35,458 nt of DNA from Bacteroidales bacterium UBA2714. GTDB lineage: Bacteria; Bacteroidota; Bacteroidia; Bacteroidales; P3. Below the pieces are notes generated by a model. The model searched no databases and had not been told where the DNA came from. It saw nothing but the letters and a program-made list of their open reading frames with translations. This document shows, piece by piece, positions 32,836-35,458 of the stretch; within the stretch, counting starts at the first letter, position 1; each line of letters begins with the position of its first letter. A program made the position numbers and the translations under genes. Location: assembly GCA_002354035.1 (NCBI GenBank), contig DEKU01000042.1, forward strand, positions 1 through 35,458, read 5' to 3'.

Positions 32836-34296
32836 GTGGACGTCATACTCGACAACCCCATATACCAAATCGTAGGCGACGCGGCCGACCAGCTGGGCGT
32901 GAGGGCCTTTGCCGTGGGCGGCGTGGTGCGCGACTACTTTCTCAAACGGCACTGCACCGACATCGACATCGTCTGCGTAGGCAACGGCATCCAACTCGCA
33001 CAAGCCACCGCCCAATCCATCAACCCCAACATACAAGTCACCGTCTTCAAATCCTTCGGCACCGCCTCCTTCCACTACCGCCAAGGCCACACCCTCTGGC
33101 AAATCGAATTCGTTGGTGCCCGGCGCGAAAGCTACCGGCACGACAGCCGCAAACCCATCGTCGAAGACGGCACCCTACAGGACGACCAGAACCGGCGCGA
33201 CTTCACCATCAACGCCATGGCCGTCTCCCTCAACGCCGACACCTTCGGACAACTGCTCGACCCCTTTGGCGGCATCCGCGACCTCGACCAAGGCCTCATA
33301 CGCACTCCCCTCGACCCCGACATCACCTTCAGCGACGACCCCCTCCGCATGATGCGAGCCATCCGGTTCGCCACCCAACTCCAGTTCCGCATCCTCCCCG
33401 AAACCCTCGACGCCATACAACGCAACGCACAGCGCATCCGCATCGTCTCGGCCGAACGCATCACCGCCGAACTCAACAAAATAATCCTCTCCCCCACCCC
33501 CTCCCTCGGCTTCAAACTGCTGCAAAAAACAGGCCTCCTACCAATCATCTTCCCCGAATTCAGCAACCTCAAAGGCGTCGACACCGTCGACGGCCGCGGC
33601 CACAAAGACAACTTCTTCCACACCCTCCAAGTGCTCGACCACGTAGCCGCCCAAAGCAACGACCTCTGGCTACGATGGGCTGCCATCCTCCACGACATCG
33701 GCAAACCCGCCACCAAACGCTACGACCCCAAACTCGGCTGGACCTTCCACGGCCACGAAGTCCGCGGCAGCCGAATGGTCAAGAAAATCTTCTCACGCCT
33801 CCGCCTGCCTCTTGACTACAAAATGAAATACGTCGAAAAACTCGTGCTCCTCCACCTCCGCCCTATCATCCTGGCCGAAGACCAAGTGACCGACTCCGCC
33901 GTCCGCCGACTCCTCTTCGACGCCGGCGACGACATCGACGACCTCATGACACTCTGCCAAGCCGACATCACCAGCAAAAACGAGGACAAAGTGCGCCGCT
34001 ACATCAAAAACTTCCAACTCGTGCGCAAAAAACTGGTCGAACTTGAAGAACGCGACCGCATCCGCAACTTCCAGCCCCCCGTCAGCGGCGACGACATCAT
34101 GAAAACATTCAACCTCCCCCCCTGCAAAGAAATCGGCACCATCAAAGACTGCATCAAAGACGCCATCCTCGACGGCCTCATCCCCAACGACCGCCAAGCC
34201 GCCTGGCAAATGATGCTCCAAAAAGCAGCCGAACTCGGCCTCCACCCCGCCACCCCAACCGACCCCCAACAGCCCACCACCAATCAAAACCATTAG
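32836..34296 (+). CDS. cca: CCA tRNA nucleotidyltransferase with HD domain
   Basis: This is a 486-aa cytoplasmic protein read from GTG 32836. The class II nucleotidyltransferase domain shows GGVVRD (28-33), catalytic DID (D42, D44), RRDFTINAMA (120-129) and the DDPLRMMRAIRFA neck region (168-179). An HD phosphohydrolase domain follows (H262, H286-D287 in LHDIGKP, H307). It adds or repairs the 3' CCA end of tRNA. Some Bacteroidetes separate the C- and A-adding activities or also carry poly(A) polymerase, which cannot be told apart here. Its TAG stop overlaps by 3 nt the most likely start of miaA. Confidence 0.93.
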   Translation: MDVILDNPIYQIVGDAADQLGVRAFAVGGVVRDYFLKRHCTDIDIVCVGNGIQLAQATAQSINPNIQVTVFKSFGTASFHYRQGHTLWQIEFVGARRESYRHDSRKPIVEDGTLQDDQNRRDFTINAMAVSLNADTFGQLLDPFGGIRDLDQGLIRTPLDPDITFSDDPLRMMRAIRFATQLQFRILPETLDAIQRNAQRIRIVSAERITAELNKIILSPTPSLGFKLLQKTGLLPIIFPEFSNLKGVDTVDGRGHKDNFFHTLQVLDHVAAQSNDLWLRWAAILHDIGKPATKRYDPKLGWTFHGHEVRGSRMVKKIFSRLRLPLDYKMKYVEKLVLLHLRPIILAEDQVTDSAVRRLLFDAGDDIDDLMTLCQADITSKNEDKVRRYIKNFQLVRKKLVELEERDRIRNFQPPVSGDDIMKTFNLPPCKEIGTIKDCIKDAILDGLIPNDRQAAWQMMLQKAAELGLHPATPTDPQQPTTNQNH

Positions 34297-35167
34297 GCTC
34301 ATACTCGGACCCACCGCCGCAGGCAAAACCGCCTACGCCATCCGCCTCGCCCAGCAACTGCACACCGAAATCATCTCCTGCGATTCCCGTCAGTTCTACC
34401 GCGAACTCAACATCGGCGTGGCCCGCCCCACCGTGCAGGAACTCTCGGCCGCACCCCACCACTTCATCGCCTGCCGCTCCGTGGCCGACCCCTACAACGT
34501 CTTCACCTACCAGCAGGAAGCCCTCGCCTGCCTCGACCGCCTCTTCCAAACCCACGACACCGTCATCGCCGTAGGCGGCAGCGGACTCTACATCCAAGCC
34601 ATCAGCCAAGGCATAGCCCGCCTGCCAGACCCCGACCCCGCCCTGCGCCTGCAACTGCAACAAAAACTCCAAACCGAAGGCGTCGAAAGCCTGCGCGCCA
34701 TGCTCCGCACCCTCGACCCCGACTACTACCACACCGTCGACCTCGCCAACGGTGTCCGCATCCAACGCGCCCTCGAAGTCACCCTCACCGCCGGCCGACC
34801 CTACAGCCAGCTCATCAACCAGCCCCCCACCCCACGGCCCTTCAACATCGTACAAACCATCATCGAACACCCCCGCCACCTCCTCCGCCAACGCATCGAC
34901 AGCCGCGTCGACCAAATGATGCAACTCGGCCTCGAAACCGAAGCCCGCCAGCTCTATCCCCTCCGCCACCTCAACACGCTCAACACCGTGGGCTACAAAG
35001 AATTCTTCACCCTCTGGCAAACCCAGTCCGGCACCCCAGAGCCCCTCACCGAAAGCCAGCGCGCACAAGTGGCCGACGCCATATGCCTCAACACCTGGCA
35101 CTACGCCAAAAAACAACTCACCTGGCTCAAAAAGTACGCCATCCAGCAAGAGCCGCCCATCCTCTGA
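34292..35167 (+). CDS. miaA: tRNA dimethylallyltransferase, non-ATG start
   Basis: This 291-aa cytoplasmic enzyme transfers a dimethylallyl group to A37 of tRNAs reading UNN codons. Walker A GPTAAGKT lies at residues 6-13, followed by SCDSRQFYRELNIG, AAPHHFIA, VGGSGLYIQAI (substrate region), NGVRIQRALEV, NTVGYKEF and the C-terminal NTWHYAKKQLTWLKK. No ATG, GTG or TTG exists in frame between the previous in-frame stop (34211-34213) and the Walker A motif. The gene must therefore begin at a rare codon: ATT at 34292, overlapping the cca stop, or ATC at 34283, which would give a family-like start MKTIRLILG. The next standard in-frame starts lie beyond the Walker A motif and would remove it. Confidence 0.9.
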   Translation: MRLILGPTAAGKTAYAIRLAQQLHTEIISCDSRQFYRELNIGVARPTVQELSAAPHHFIACRSVADPYNVFTYQQEALACLDRLFQTHDTVIAVGGSGLYIQAISQGIARLPDPDPALRLQLQQKLQTEGVESLRAMLRTLDPDYYHTVDLANGVRIQRALEVTLTAGRPYSQLINQPPTPRPFNIVQTIIEHPRHLLRQRIDSRVDQMMQLGLETEARQLYPLRHLNTLNTVGYKEFFTLWQTQSGTPEPLTESQRAQVADAICLNTWHYAKKQLTWLKKYAIQQEPPIL

Positions 35168-35328
35168 ACCCTCGGCCCCCTATCACCCAACCCTCCTCCG
35201 GCCACGCACGCCCCGCATCCGCCCCATCTCCGCTCCCTTACCACAAGTTAAACCCTACTTAGCCCCTCAAATCACCCCTCTACAGATAATATATAGTGTA
35301 TAAATATTGGAGAAATATAAAATAAATT
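35168..35328. other. Noncoding region leading into the minisatellite
   Basis: A C-rich stretch (to about 35275) is followed by an AT-rich block with the imperfect dyad AATATATAGTGTATAAATATT (35288 onward) just before the repeat array. No gene or terminator was recognised. Confidence 0.4.
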
Positions 35329-35458
35329 GCGGAGGGTGAGCGGAGGGTGAGCGGAGGCTGAACGGAGGAGGAGCGGAGGGTGAGCGGAGGGTGAGCGGAG
35401 GCAGAGCGAAGGCTGAACGGAGGCTGAACGGAGGCTGAGCGGAGGGTGAACGGAGGCT
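35329..35458. repeat. 11-bp G-rich minisatellite, continues past window end
   Basis: Eleven full units and one partial unit of consensus RCGGAGGSTGA run without interruption to the last base. Common variants are GCGGAGGGTGA, GCGGAGGCTGA and ACGGAGGCTGA; single units differ (ACGGAGGAGGA, GCGGAGGCAGA, GCGAAGGCTGA). The plus strand is almost purely purine with GG/GGG runs. The total copy number is unknown because the array is cut by the window edge. Confidence 0.93.

Noticed and set aside
35329..35458. CRISPR array
   Set aside because: Units are contiguous 11-mers with no spacers, and no cas genes are present.

Overview
The window looks like chromosomal DNA of a GC-rich member of the Bacteroidales, probably an uncultured gut or rumen lineage with a type IX secretion system (T9SS). 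Four things support this. Promoters match the Bacteroidetes TAnnTTTG (-7) box with an occasional TTTG (-33) box. Shine-Dalgarno sites are largely absent. Two large secreted proteins and one small one end in T9SS type A sorting domains (YPNPF/APNP cores). Several families are typical of the phylum: DUF5723 barrels, short AtpC, HD-type CCA enzymes and YwqK/MORN lipoproteins. No phage, transposase, CRISPR array, rRNA or tRNA gene was recognised.

Layout. 59-1740: an M28 metallopeptidase fused to an outer-membrane beta-barrel domain, with its own promoter and intrinsic terminator. 1741-2214: a noncoding stretch rich in hairpins, with a 22-bp tandem duplication. 2215-4842: a secreted pair, a mini T9SS substrate and a right-handed beta-helix protein of the Cthe_2159 type, ending in a terminator. 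4930-10811: an apparent five-gene transcription unit, pyrE, a secreted SUMF1/FGE-fold protein, hpt, a small lipoprotein and a 1024-aa AsmA-like protein, closed by a strong terminator. 10956-12562: an ECF sigma factor, a single-pass putative anti-sigma protein and a secreted protein of unknown function. 12640-14566: phased 11-bp direct repeats, then a Nudix hydrolase translationally coupled to dprA. 14611-17756: atpD-atpC from a good promoter, then an MTA/SAH deaminase. 17970-22039: two tandem paralogous T9SS cargo proteins with SBBP-like repeats, mosaic in similarity. 22120-25754: a flavin reductase, a four-TM protein, a flavodoxin-fold oxidoreductase and an orphan oligopeptide-binding lipoprotein. 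25755-26238: noncoding. 26239-27888 (minus strand, the only minus genes): an alpha/beta-hydrolase and a flavin reductase-like lipoprotein. 27938-35167: a lipoprotein, a DUF5723 barrel, der, a MORN-like lipoprotein, a CCA-adding enzyme and miaA, closely packed. 35329-35458: an 11-bp G-rich minisatellite that runs off the window.

How the genes fit together. Much of the content is housekeeping: nucleotide salvage and synthesis, ATP synthase, ribosome assembly, tRNA 3' end and A37 modification, and DNA processing. It is interleaved with envelope and secreted proteins. The points most worth following are the peptidase-barrel fusion, the mosaic T9SS paralogs, the non-canonical miaA start, the extracytoplasmic flavin reductase-like lipoprotein, the compact sigma/anti-sigma-like module and the two unrelated 11-bp-period repeat arrays. 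I see no clear, complete, previously undescribed system. The candidates are stated as hypotheses.
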